Part shown: in pieces, positions 1-7,242 of the stretch | Position numbering within the stretch: the stretch's first letter is position 1 | Layout of the letters: the number at the start of each line of letters is the position of its first letter | Origin: Calditrichia bacterium | Lineage (GTDB): Bacteria; Calditrichota; Calditrichia; Calditrichales; Calditrichaceae | DNA: 14,803 nucleotides | Direction: 5' to 3' | NCBI GenBank assembly: GCA_027039465.1 | Contig: JALWEA010000142.1 | Span: 1-14,803 of the forward strand | Program-made: the position numbers and the translations under genes | Notes under the pieces: generated by a model | Seen by the model: only the letters and a program-made list of their open reading frames with translations | Databases searched by the model: none | What the model was told of the DNA's origin: nothing

Positions 1-2
1 TA

Positions 3-308
3 ACTCTTGGTGCAGGGGATACGACCTACCTTGCTGCCAAAACCGCAAATGGAACATTGACGGTTTTTGCCACAGGCATTGTTGATTTGAATGTATTTGG
101 TGAGGACGGTAAAAGTATTGCACTTAGCGATGATAACATGCCGCTGGCGACTATTTCCGGGTGTACCGAATTAAGTGAAGGCGGAAAAGTGGATCCTCTT
201 ATCAAAATGCGTCTTGCTTACAACATTGGCAATAATAACGTTGTGCTGTTGCAATTTATAAAGGTAGAACAAACGAAATCGAGAATATTTAAATTAAGTT
301 TAAAGTAA
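3..308 (+). CDS. 3' end of an unrecognised protein (5' truncated by window edge)
   Basis: The reading frame is open from the first bases of the window (codons begin at base 3) to a TAA at 306-308, so the true start lies upstream. The TTG at 57 is only an internal codon. About 101 residues are visible. They are rich in Gly, Thr, Asn and beta-prone stretches (for example TLTVFATGIVDLNVFGEDGK) and end in FKLSLK. I see no catalytic motif, no membrane segment and no NYPNPFNP sorting tail. The composition fits the C-terminal beta domain of an exported protein, but this is only inference and I do not recognise the family. The next gene starts 49 bases downstream on the same strand, so co-transcription with the PorV-like gene is plausible. 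The short inverted repeat at 311-326 between them has no T-run and is not a convincing terminator. Confidence 0.6.
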   Translation, partial: TLGAGDTTYLAAKTANGTLTVFATGIVDLNVFGEDGKSIALSDDNMPLATISGCTELSEGGKVDPLIKMRLAYNIGNNNVVLLQFIKVEQTKSRIFKLSLK

Positions 309-357
309 AAGATGAAAAAATTCATCCCGGGAAAAAATGTTTTGGAGGGATATATAA

Positions 358-1341
358 ATGAAGATTAAATCAACGTCATCTTTGTTTTTGTTTTTAGCTC
401 TGCTCTATATGTTTTCTACAGCGAATGCACAGGTGAAGTTAGCCCAATCCGGTTTCCAGTTTCTAAGCGTGAATCAAAGTGCGCGGGCAACGGCAATGGG
501 AGGCGCTTTCACCACAATGGATGGTTCGCCGAATGTTTTGTTTTACAATCCGGCAGGTACCGCCAGAATGGATAAAACTTACGGTGTCGCCGTCAATTAT
601 TTTAATTGGATTGCGGATATCAAGCATATTTCGGCAGCAGTAACTTATTCACCAAACGGTGGCGAATACGGAACGTTTGGATTTAGCGTGCAAAGCGTTG
701 ATTACGGAAAATTAGAGGGTACCCAGGTTTGGCCGAATGCGCAAGGATATGTGGAAACGGGTGACTTTTATCCGCGAGCTATTGCGGTCGGAGTTAGTTA
801 TGCGCGTGCTCTGACCAACAAATTCGTTGTGGGCGGCCAAATAAAATTGGTTGGTCAAGAAATGGGTTCCAGTGCCTTACCTTCCGGTGTTACTAAAAAG
901 AATGTGGCCAATGCTCTGGCTGTTGATTTCGGCACCATTTATGACACCGGCTTCAGAAGTTTGAAATTCGGAATGTCCGTTCGCAATTTTAGCCAGGAAA
1001 TTAAATACGAAGAAGAAGGTTTTCAATTACCTTTAACGTTCCAAATCGGAATTTCAATGAATGTGTTGGATTTTATGAAGATCCAATCGAAAATGCATCG
1101 GGTCATGTTAAGTATTGATGCGGCACATCCTCGTGCATTTAAAGAATACATTAATTTCGGTACCGAGTATTGGTTCATGAATTCTTTTGCCTTGCGTTTT
1201 GGATACATCACGGGTCACCAGGAATATAATTATAGCTTAGGTGTCGGCATTCAAAAATTTGGCTTTAATATCAATTATGCCTTCCAACCGTTTGGCGTGT
1301 TTGGTGCAATCAATCAATTTTCAATAGAATTTAAAATGTAA
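358..1341 (+). CDS. PorV/PorQ-family outer-membrane beta-barrel protein
   Basis: The predicted product has 327 residues. A signal peptide covers residues 1-24 (basic start, leucine/phenylalanine core, ANA|Q cleavage). Directly after it comes the family hallmark: SARATAMGGAF at about 41-51, then NPAG at 64-67. This glycine-rich N-terminal segment is typical of PorV/PorQ and related FadL-like barrels. The rest alternates polar and hydrophobic residues with frequent Gly and aromatics, as expected for an outer-membrane barrel. In the T9SS, PorV binds the C-terminal signal of cargo and carries it to the surface attachment complex, while PorQ has a related role. I cannot tell which, or whether this paralogue is a true T9SS subunit. 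GGAGGG at 344-349, eight bases before the ATG, supports the start. It is followed after 25 bases by a lipoprotein gene, and two genes in the window encode T9SS-tailed cargo, which fits a secretion role. Confidence 0.85.
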   Translation: MKIKSTSSLFLFLALLYMFSTANAQVKLAQSGFQFLSVNQSARATAMGGAFTTMDGSPNVLFYNPAGTARMDKTYGVAVNYFNWIADIKHISAAVTYSPNGGEYGTFGFSVQSVDYGKLEGTQVWPNAQGYVETGDFYPRAIAVGVSYARALTNKFVVGGQIKLVGQEMGSSALPSGVTKKNVANALAVDFGTIYDTGFRSLKFGMSVRNFSQEIKYEEEGFQLPLTFQIGISMNVLDFMKIQSKMHRVMLSIDAAHPRAFKEYINFGTEYWFMNSFALRFGYITGHQEYNYSLGVGIQKFGFNINYAFQPFGVFGAINQFSIEFKM

Positions 1342-1366
1342 TTTATTAGGTTAAAGGAGAATCGTA

Positions 1367-2623
1367 ATGCCAAAGACATTGCTTAAATTTTCACTCCTAT
1401 TGATAATTTTTACTTTGATTTCCACATCATGTAAAAATGTTCCTGAGAATAAAATTTGGCCAGTCGATACCAGCAATGATAAAGAGCAACCTGTTATAAC
1501 GAAAGTTTATCCGGACGCTTCTTCCATGGATGAAGATTCCGTAGCATTTGCCGCTGTCGGATACATTTATATCGAAGGACAAAGATTTTCTGCAACTCCG
1601 GAAGATAACCGCGTGTTTTTTAACGGCGAAAGAGGAGAGGTTGTTAAGGCAAGCCCAACCAAACTAAAAGTGAAAATTCCGAACGTAGTTGGGGATTCCA
1701 TAAAAGTACATGTTAGCGTTAAAGGCGCATTGCTCTTTGCCAGATATAAAAACATGGATTATTATTTTCCGTTTCGCGCAAAAAATGTTGTTCGTCCATA
1801 CAAGGCCATTGATCGTTTTGTAGATGCTTCCGGCTTGGCTGTGGATAAAGATGACAATGTTTATGTTTTGACAACGGAAAAGAAGATACTCAAGCTTACG
1901 GATCCCGATAGTACGCTTCCGGAGCAATATGGTACTAGCATTTTTATTGTTACACCATGTATGCGTTTTGGACCGGATGGCAGTTTATATTTAACGCGTG
2001 GTACCAAATCTATTTATAAAGTGCCGCCTGGCGGAGGAAAAGCAAAACGCTGGGTTTCCGCTCCTTCCTATGTTTCTTTTTTCGATTTTGACGAAAATCA
2101 AAATATGTATGCCGGTGGTAAAGGCGGCGAAATCGATGTGATTCATACGGATAAATCCAAGGCAACGGTTGCTACATATACCGATTATTATATTACCTCC
2201 TTGAGAGTATTCCAAGGATATGTTTATATTTCGGCCGAATATCGCGGCGATGATAGTACTCAAATTCAAGAAGGCATTTGGAAGAATAAGATCCTGGATG
2301 CTTCGGGTAATTTGGGGCAGAATGAATTAGTCGTAAATTGGACGGAATTAATGGGCAAAGAAGGCCCGAAGATTCTATCTATTACTTTCGATCAGGATGG
2401 TGAAATGTACATTGGGCTTGACAGCAAAAACGCCATCTATCTTTTAAACGCAAAAACATATTGGTATTCGGAAGTTCTCGTTCCTCCGGCATCATTGTTA
2501 ACCTGGGGTAACGGGCGATACTTATTTATAAATAAACATTCCGAAATCCCGGATGAACGGGCCATATTACGTGTCGAAACGAGTAAAAAAGGAGCAATAT
2601 ATTATGGAAGACCAAAAAATTAA
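1367..2623 (+). CDS. Predicted lipoprotein with TIG-like domain and beta-propeller-like region
   Basis: The product has 418 residues. The N-terminus has a lysine-containing start, a hydrophobic core and a cysteine at position 22 (LISTSC). This reads as a lipoprotein signal, although Ser rather than Leu at -3 is not ideal. Residues about 42-138 (PVITKVYPDAS, GYIYIEGQRFS, VFFNGERGEVV, LKVKIP) match the pattern of an IPT/TIG immunoglobulin-like domain. The C-terminal part, about 145-415, has repeated propeller-style units: ASGLAVDKDDNVYVL, MRFGPDGSLYLT, FDFDENQNMYAGG and ITFDQDGEMYIGL. Each resembles an NHL or SMP-30-like blade. No catalytic residues stand out, so a binding or scaffold role on the outer membrane is the best guess. 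AAAGGAGA at 1353-1360 sets the ATG start. The gene lies between the PorV-like gene and a secreted propeller protein, which suggests the three function together. Confidence 0.75.
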   Translation: MPKTLLKFSLLLIIFTLISTSCKNVPENKIWPVDTSNDKEQPVITKVYPDASSMDEDSVAFAAVGYIYIEGQRFSATPEDNRVFFNGERGEVVKASPTKLKVKIPNVVGDSIKVHVSVKGALLFARYKNMDYYFPFRAKNVVRPYKAIDRFVDASGLAVDKDDNVYVLTTEKKILKLTDPDSTLPEQYGTSIFIVTPCMRFGPDGSLYLTRGTKSIYKVPPGGGKAKRWVSAPSYVSFFDFDENQNMYAGGKGGEIDVIHTDKSKATVATYTDYYITSLRVFQGYVYISAEYRGDDSTQIQEGIWKNKILDASGNLGQNELVVNWTELMGKEGPKILSITFDQDGEMYIGLDSKNAIYLLNAKTYWYSEVLVPPASLLTWGNGRYLFINKHSEIPDERAILRVETSKKGAIYYGRPKN

Positions 2624-2628
2624 TTGAG

Positions 2629-2639
2629 AAAGGAGGTGA
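2629..2639 (+). promoter_or_regulatory. Orphan perfect Shine-Dalgarno sequence
   Basis: AAAGGAGGTGA complements the usual 3' tail of 16S rRNA over its whole length. It starts six bases after the stop of the lipoprotein gene and is followed by a second AAAGGAGA at 2639-2646. No start codon lies at normal spacing. The nearest ATG (2667) opens a five-codon frame about 30 bases away, and the real downstream gene has its own GGAGG at 2696-2700. It may be a standby or loading site for ribosomes, an mRNA-stabilising element, or a remnant of a lost small gene. Confidence 0.5.
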
Positions 2640-2695
2640 AAGGAGAGTTTAACACAAATTGACAAGATGTTTTTAATTGTTTAACCAAATCAATT

Positions 2696-2700
2696 GGAGG
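2696..2700 (+). promoter_or_regulatory. Ribosome binding site that fixes the start at 2707
   Basis: GGAGG sits six bases before the ATG at 2707. This favours that ATG over the in-frame TTG at 2677. Starting at 2707 also gives a clean signal peptide (MKKLFTAIMVV), whereas the longer version would put ten extra polar residues in front of it. Confidence 0.8.
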
Positions 2701-2706
2701 TTTAGT

Positions 2707-4062
2707 ATGAAGAAACTTTTTACCGCAATTATGGTAGTATCATTGTTCGCTACCTTAGCATTTTCCCAGGTGTGGAAATTTGACAGTGACTTTGCTGTAA
2801 TGCCGCAGGCACACGGCGTTGTGGTTACACCTAATGGAAAAATTTGGACCGTCTCTTATGCACATCATGACACATTGATTACCGGAACCGACACCTTAAT
2901 TACGCGTCCGATTTATGTTTACAACGAAGATGGTACCTTGGCTGAAACGATCCGTATCATTGGCAATGATACTCTTACAAGCAAATGCCGCGGTTTAACC
3001 AAAGATCAAGACGGAAACATTATTTACACGCCTAATAATGAATTATGGAAAATCAATTACAAAACCCATGAATTAATGGGCAAATTTATTCCTGGCATTG
3101 ATTACATCGGTGAGCCTGGTGTGGATGATGCCGGTTATCTTTATGTTGCCGGTATTTTGGGCGGCCATCCACTGTATATTGTTGATCAAGACATGAACTT
3201 GTTCGGGTATGTAACCGATACCTTATACGGAATTCAGCGTGGATGTTTGGCCTCCGGCGATGGTAATAATATCTATGTTGGGAAAATCTATACTAAGCTT
3301 AATGGTATCCAACACTTCAAGAGCGTTGATGGCGGCGGCGCAGAGTCCGAAGCTTTTTACGCAGCGGATACATTCGGTACGGTTATCGAATATGCCGGTA
3401 ACGATACGCTGATCCACAAAATGTGGGGACAGTGCCTGGATTGGGATAACAATGGCTTAATGTGGGTTGGAACCTATTGGAATGTTGACAGCATTTCTTT
3501 TACCGGATGGTATGCTTTGGATTCCACGCAGAACTGGGCCGTTGTTGATACGATTGGTCATTTGTTCTGCAAACCTGGTGAAGGCTGGATTGGCTCTCCC
3601 GAAGGTGTTGGCGCTTACTATGCTCCTCGCGGTATTGCTTTCAGCGCCGATGGTAAAACCGCTTATACGGCCGACTTTGACGGCGGCTTGATCAAAAAAT
3701 GGACGAATCCGAATCCTAAAGGTCCTGGTAGTGCGATTATTCCGCTTTCCGAATTGGTCGTTACTTCTATTGACGAAGGTAGCCATAGAACGGTTGTGGT
3801 TAATTTTGATTTAAAACAAAACTATCCGAACCCCTTCAACCCGACAACGACCATTCCTTTTGACCTGAAAACCGCTAAACATGTTGTATTGAAAGTATAT
3901 GACATGAACGGTCGTTTGGTTTCTACTTTGATTGATGCCAAATTAATGCCCGGCCATCATGAATATAAGTTCGACGGTTCCAAATTGGCTTCCGGAACTT
4001 ATATCTATCAATTATTAGTTGATAAGCAATTGGTCAACAAAAAGATGGTTCTGATAAAATAA
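2707..4062 (+). CDS. Secreted propeller-like protein with T9SS type A sorting tail
   Basis: The product has 451 residues from the ATG at 2707. The signal peptide is residues 1-20 (LAFS|Q). The body, to about residue 355, shows propeller-like units with the pattern of a hydrophobic strand, an Asp/Asn-Gly turn and a second strand: GVVVTPNGKIWTVSY, GLTKDQDGNIIYTP, GVDDAGYLYVAGI, CLASGDGNNIYVG and IAFSADGKTAYTADF. A six- or seven-bladed NHL/YncE-like fold is likely. Residues 367-451 form a classic T9SS type A tail: NYPNPFNP at 372-379, VYDMNGRLV, LASGTYIYQL, and KKMVLIK at the end. Such tails direct passage through the outer membrane and usually cleavage or surface attachment. The similar build of the preceding lipoprotein suggests the two work as a pair on the surface. 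I see no enzymatic motif. The gene ends 18 bases before a strong terminator. Confidence 0.82.
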   Translation: MKKLFTAIMVVSLFATLAFSQVWKFDSDFAVMPQAHGVVVTPNGKIWTVSYAHHDTLITGTDTLITRPIYVYNEDGTLAETIRIIGNDTLTSKCRGLTKDQDGNIIYTPNNELWKINYKTHELMGKFIPGIDYIGEPGVDDAGYLYVAGILGGHPLYIVDQDMNLFGYVTDTLYGIQRGCLASGDGNNIYVGKIYTKLNGIQHFKSVDGGGAESEAFYAADTFGTVIEYAGNDTLIHKMWGQCLDWDNNGLMWVGTYWNVDSISFTGWYALDSTQNWAVVDTIGHLFCKPGEGWIGSPEGVGAYYAPRGIAFSADGKTAYTADFDGGLIKKWTNPNPKGPGSAIIPLSELVVTSIDEGSHRTVVVNFDLKQNYPNPFNPTTTIPFDLKTAKHVVLKVYDMNGRLVSTLIDAKLMPGHHEYKFDGSKLASGTYIYQLLVDKQLVNKKMVLIK

Positions 4063-4080
4063 AGATTGCATAAAATTTGA

Positions 4081-4118
4081 ACCGACACATGAATTAATTC
4101 ATGTGTCGGTTTTTTTTT
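4081..4118 (+). terminator. Strong intrinsic terminator with perfect 30-nt palindrome
   Basis: Bases 4081-4110 are a perfect palindrome: arm ACCGACACATGAATT followed at once by its exact reverse complement. In RNA it would fold as a stem of about 13 pairs with an AAUU loop. Eight T residues follow at 4111-4118, then a G and six more T residues. It ends the left block 18 bases after the T9SS-tailed gene. The opposite strand lacks a comparable T-run, so it acts mainly on + strand transcripts. Confidence 0.93.
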
Positions 4119-4172
4119 GTTTTTTCATATTCCTTTAAGACAAAAATCCTTTTTGTTCATTAAAAAGAAGAA

Positions 4173-7100
4173 ATGAGAATGATGAAAGCGTTAAAATATG
4201 CCTTGGCCATTATACTTTTTTATTCATTAAGTATATATGCTGGTACAACCGGTAAAATTTCCGGTGTTGTTAAAGATAGCGAAACCGGAGAACCGCTTGC
4301 AGGGGCAAATGTTGTAGTTGAAGGTACAACTTTGGGAGCTTCTACCGACGTAGACGGATTTTATACGATCATCAATATACCGCCCGGCACTTATACTTTA
4401 CGCGTTATTTATGTTGGCTATAATGATGCAATAATAAAAAATGTAAAAGTCGATGTCGATTTGACTACGCGTATAAATATAAAGCTCAAAAGTAAAGTGC
4501 TTTCCAGTGAAGAAGTGGTTGTGGTAGCCCAGCGCCCTGTTGTGCAAAAAGATATTGCACATAGTCAAATGACATTAAAAACGGCTAATATTCAAGCGTT
4601 ACCTATTGGAACGGTTACAGAAGCTATCGGGCTACAAGCAGGAATCCAATTATCATCTCTCGGGCCGGTTATTCGAGGTAGCAGCCCTAATCAAGTGGTT
4701 TTTATGGTAGACGGGTTTTCTACTAACGACGAACGTTCCAATTATCCGGTGACAACACTTTCTTTGGGAAATATTGTTGAAGTGCAGGTACAAACAGGCG
4801 GCTTTAACGCTGAATATGAACAAGCGCGTGCCGGTGTGGTTAATGTTGTTACGGCCGAAGGGAAAAGAGACCATTATTCAGGTTATCTAACGGTCCGGTA
4901 TCATCCCCCTGCACCAAAACACTTTGGTATTTCGGTATATGATCCCATGTCTTTTTTTAACAGGCCTTATTTGGATCCCGATGTAATGTGGACCGGTACT
5001 GAAAACGGCAAATGGGATACTTATACGAAAAATCAATATGTTTCTTTTCAGGGTTGGGAAGAAGTTTCACGCGCAACATTAACCGATGATGATCCCAGCA
5101 ACGATTTAAGTCCTGAAGAAGCCGTGCGCTTGTTCCGTTGGTATCATCGCAGAGACGGAGAAATTAAGAAACCCGATTATATATTAGACATCGGTTTTGG
5201 AGGGCCGGTACCTTTTATTGGTAAAAAATTAGGCAATTTGCGCTTTTATGCCACACATTATCGAAACCAGGAGATGTTTGTTTTTCCCTTGTCAACGGAT
5301 GCGTATAGGGAAAATAATACGCAAGTGAAAATTAATAGTGATATTTCGGCGTCTATGAATTTGATGATAATGGGCTCTTACGGAGAAGTTTCATCGGTTT
5401 CCCCGTATAATTGGACGCCACCAACAGGACGTGTGCTAAGAACAACGGCAGACGTGGCAATGCTTCCGAACAGTTCACCTCCGGGGATGGCAATTCCTTT
5501 TATGCCCGGATATTTTAGCCCGACCAATATTTATCGCGGAATGTTAAGTACCAAGTTTACGCACACACTTAGTAAGAATACATTTTATGAAGTTCGTTTA
5601 CAACATAAATATAGCCAATATAAAACCTATCAAACGCAATTGCGAGACACTACAAAAAAATATGAAATCTTTCCAGGCTATTTTGTAGATGAAGCACCTT
5701 ATGGCTATTGGGGCTATGCCAAAACAGGCGTAGGCAATGTTCATTTGGGTGGCTGGATGAATTTGGGCCGCGATAAAAGCCGAAATACAACTACTATTTT
5801 TCGTTTCGATTTGATGAGCCAGGTTAATAAATGGAATTTGGTAAAGACCGGTTTGTCGTTTACTTATAATGATTATAATATTTATTCATACACGGATAAT
5901 CCTTCCATGTCCACTTGGCGCCGAACAATGATTTATCACATTTTTCCATATCGTGTGGGATTTTATGCGCAAGATAAGATGGAATTTCAGGGATTTATTG
6001 CCAATGTCGGTTTAAGGGTAGATTACATGGATCCGAATTCCAAATATTATGTTTTAGATCCTTACAGTAAATACTACGGTGTTACCTATGGCAATAAATT
6101 GGATGAAGTTCCTAAAAAAAGAGCCAAGGCCGATTTGGTATTAAGCCCTCGTTTGGCAATTTCTCATCCGATTACGGCAAACTCAAAACTCTATTTCAAT
6201 TACGGACATTTTCGTTCGGCTCCGTTATCTTCCTATCGATTCCGTTTACAACGAGAATATAACGGACAAATTACTAATATCGGAAATCCGAATATGGTTC
6301 CGGAAAAAACCATTGCCTACGAGGTCGGTTACGAACATAGTCTTTTTAATAAATATTTAATACGTATTGCCGGCTATTATAAGGACATCAGTAAACAACC
6401 GGGCTGGATTTATTATGAAGGCTTGAAGAATATCAGTTATTACAAGGCGGCTAACAATAATTATGCGGATATTCGCGGTTTGGAATTTACTCTGACGAAA
6501 CGCTATGGCAGATGGTTTTCCGGATTTATTAATTATACTTACGATGTAAGAACTTCCGGTTATTTTGGTATTTTGGCTTATTATCAGGATCCCAAATTAC
6601 AAAGAGAATATCTCAAACAAAATCCGGTTATGATACGTACCCATCCGATGCCCTTTGCCAGAGCAAATTTGGATTTTCATACGCCAAAAGAGTACGGGGT
6701 AAAATGGTTTAATTTTTATCCTATGGCCGAATGGCGCTTAAATATTCTCGCAAGTTGGTATACGGGTAGTTATTATACCTATAATCCGCGTCAAAAGCCA
6801 GGGGTTTCCGATGATACCCAATGGAGAGATCGATATAATGTTGATCTGAAAATTGGAAAAGTATTGGATATTAAAAAATATAAAATAAATTTTTATGTCG
6901 ATGTACGTAACCTTTTTAATTTTAAGTATATGAGTCGTGCCGGTTTTTCCGATAATTACGATTGGTTGAATTATCTCGAGTCATTGAATTTTCCGTGGGA
7001 AACCGGAGATGAAAAGGGGCACGATCGCATCGGTGATTATCGTCCGCCTGGGGTAAAATACGATCCTTTGGAACCGAATCCGAATAATGATCCGGCCATA

Positions 7101-7217
7101 TCGGCTCGAAATGCGGAACGTAAAAAGAAAAAATCTTATATCGATATGCCTAATTTCAAATCATTGACATTTTTAAATCCGCGTGCAGTTTATTTCGGAA
7201 TATCAATAAGATTTTAA
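4173..7217 (+). CDS. TonB-dependent outer-membrane receptor with carboxypeptidase-regulatory-like N-terminal domain
   Basis: The product has 1014 residues. The signal peptide ends near residue 23 (SIYA|G). Residues about 27-108 form a carboxypeptidase-regulatory-like (CarboxypepD_reg-like) beta-sandwich: GKISGVVKDSETGEPLAGAN, then GFYTIINIPPGTYTLRV and YVGY. EEVVVVAQRP at 113-122 is in the position and style of a Ton box. The plug follows at about 125-235 (VIRGSSPNQVVFMVDGFST, IVEVQVQTGGFNAEYEQARAG). The rest is a 22-strand-type barrel rich in Tyr, Asn and Arg, ending in the expected terminal Phe (FGISIRF). It would import a large ligand across the outer membrane using TonB/ExbBD energy; the ligand is unknown. 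The layout resembles SusC, but no SusD gene follows. The start is uncertain among ATGs at 4173, 4179 and 4182. AGAAG at 4166-4170 is spaced better for the later two. The gene begins 54 bases after a terminator, so its promoter should lie in 4119-4172, where I see no clear consensus. Confidence 0.9.
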   Translation: MRMMKALKYALAIILFYSLSIYAGTTGKISGVVKDSETGEPLAGANVVVEGTTLGASTDVDGFYTIINIPPGTYTLRVIYVGYNDAIIKNVKVDVDLTTRINIKLKSKVLSSEEVVVVAQRPVVQKDIAHSQMTLKTANIQALPIGTVTEAIGLQAGIQLSSLGPVIRGSSPNQVVFMVDGFSTNDERSNYPVTTLSLGNIVEVQVQTGGFNAEYEQARAGVVNVVTAEGKRDHYSGYLTVRYHPPAPKHFGISVYDPMSFFNRPYLDPDVMWTGTENGKWDTYTKNQYVSFQGWEEVSRATLTDDDPSNDLSPEEAVRLFRWYHRRDGEIKKPDYILDIGFGGPVPFIGKKLGNLRFYATHYRNQEMFVFPLSTDAYRENNTQVKINSDISASMNLMIMGSYGEVSSVSPYNWTPPTGRVLRTTADVAMLPNSSPPGMAIPFMPGYFSPTNIYRGMLSTKFTHTLSKNTFYEVRLQHKYSQYKTYQTQLRDTTKKYEIFPGYFVDEAPYGYWGYAKTGVGNVHLGGWMNLGRDKSRNTTTIFRFDLMSQVNKWNLVKTGLSFTYNDYNIYSYTDNPSMSTWRRTMIYHIFPYRVGFYAQDKMEFQGFIANVGLRVDYMDPNSKYYVLDPYSKYYGVTYGNKLDEVPKKRAKADLVLSPRLAISHPITANSKLYFNYGHFRSAPLSSYRFRLQREYNGQITNIGNPNMVPEKTIAYEVGYEHSLFNKYLIRIAGYYKDISKQPGWIYYEGLKNISYYKAANNNYADIRGLEFTLTKRYGRWFSGFINYTYDVRTSGYFGILAYYQDPKLQREYLKQNPVMIRTHPMPFARANLDFHTPKEYGVKWFNFYPMAEWRLNILASWYTGSYYTYNPRQKPGVSDDTQWRDRYNVDLKIGKVLDIKKYKINFYVDVRNLFNFKYMSRAGFSDNYDWLNYLESLNFPWETGDEKGHDRIGDYRPPGVKYDPLEPNPNNDPAISARNAERKKKKSYIDMPNFKSLTFLNPRAVYFGISIRF

Positions 7218-7242
7218 ATGGTAAAAAAAGGTAAATTAAAGA

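Noticed and set aside
311..326. Inverted repeat GATGAA-AAAA-TTCATC between the first two genes
   Set aside because: Only six pairs, AT-rich and without a following T-run; too weak to call a terminator.
2667..2684. Five-codon frame MFLIV after the orphan Shine-Dalgarno sequence
   Set aside because: Spacing of about 30 bases from the Shine-Dalgarno core is too long for direct initiation, and the peptide shows no attenuator-like codon run.
2677..2706. TTG at 2677 as the start of the T9SS-tailed propeller gene
   Set aside because: It lacks a ribosome binding site and spoils the signal peptide; the ATG at 2707 has GGAGG at proper spacing.
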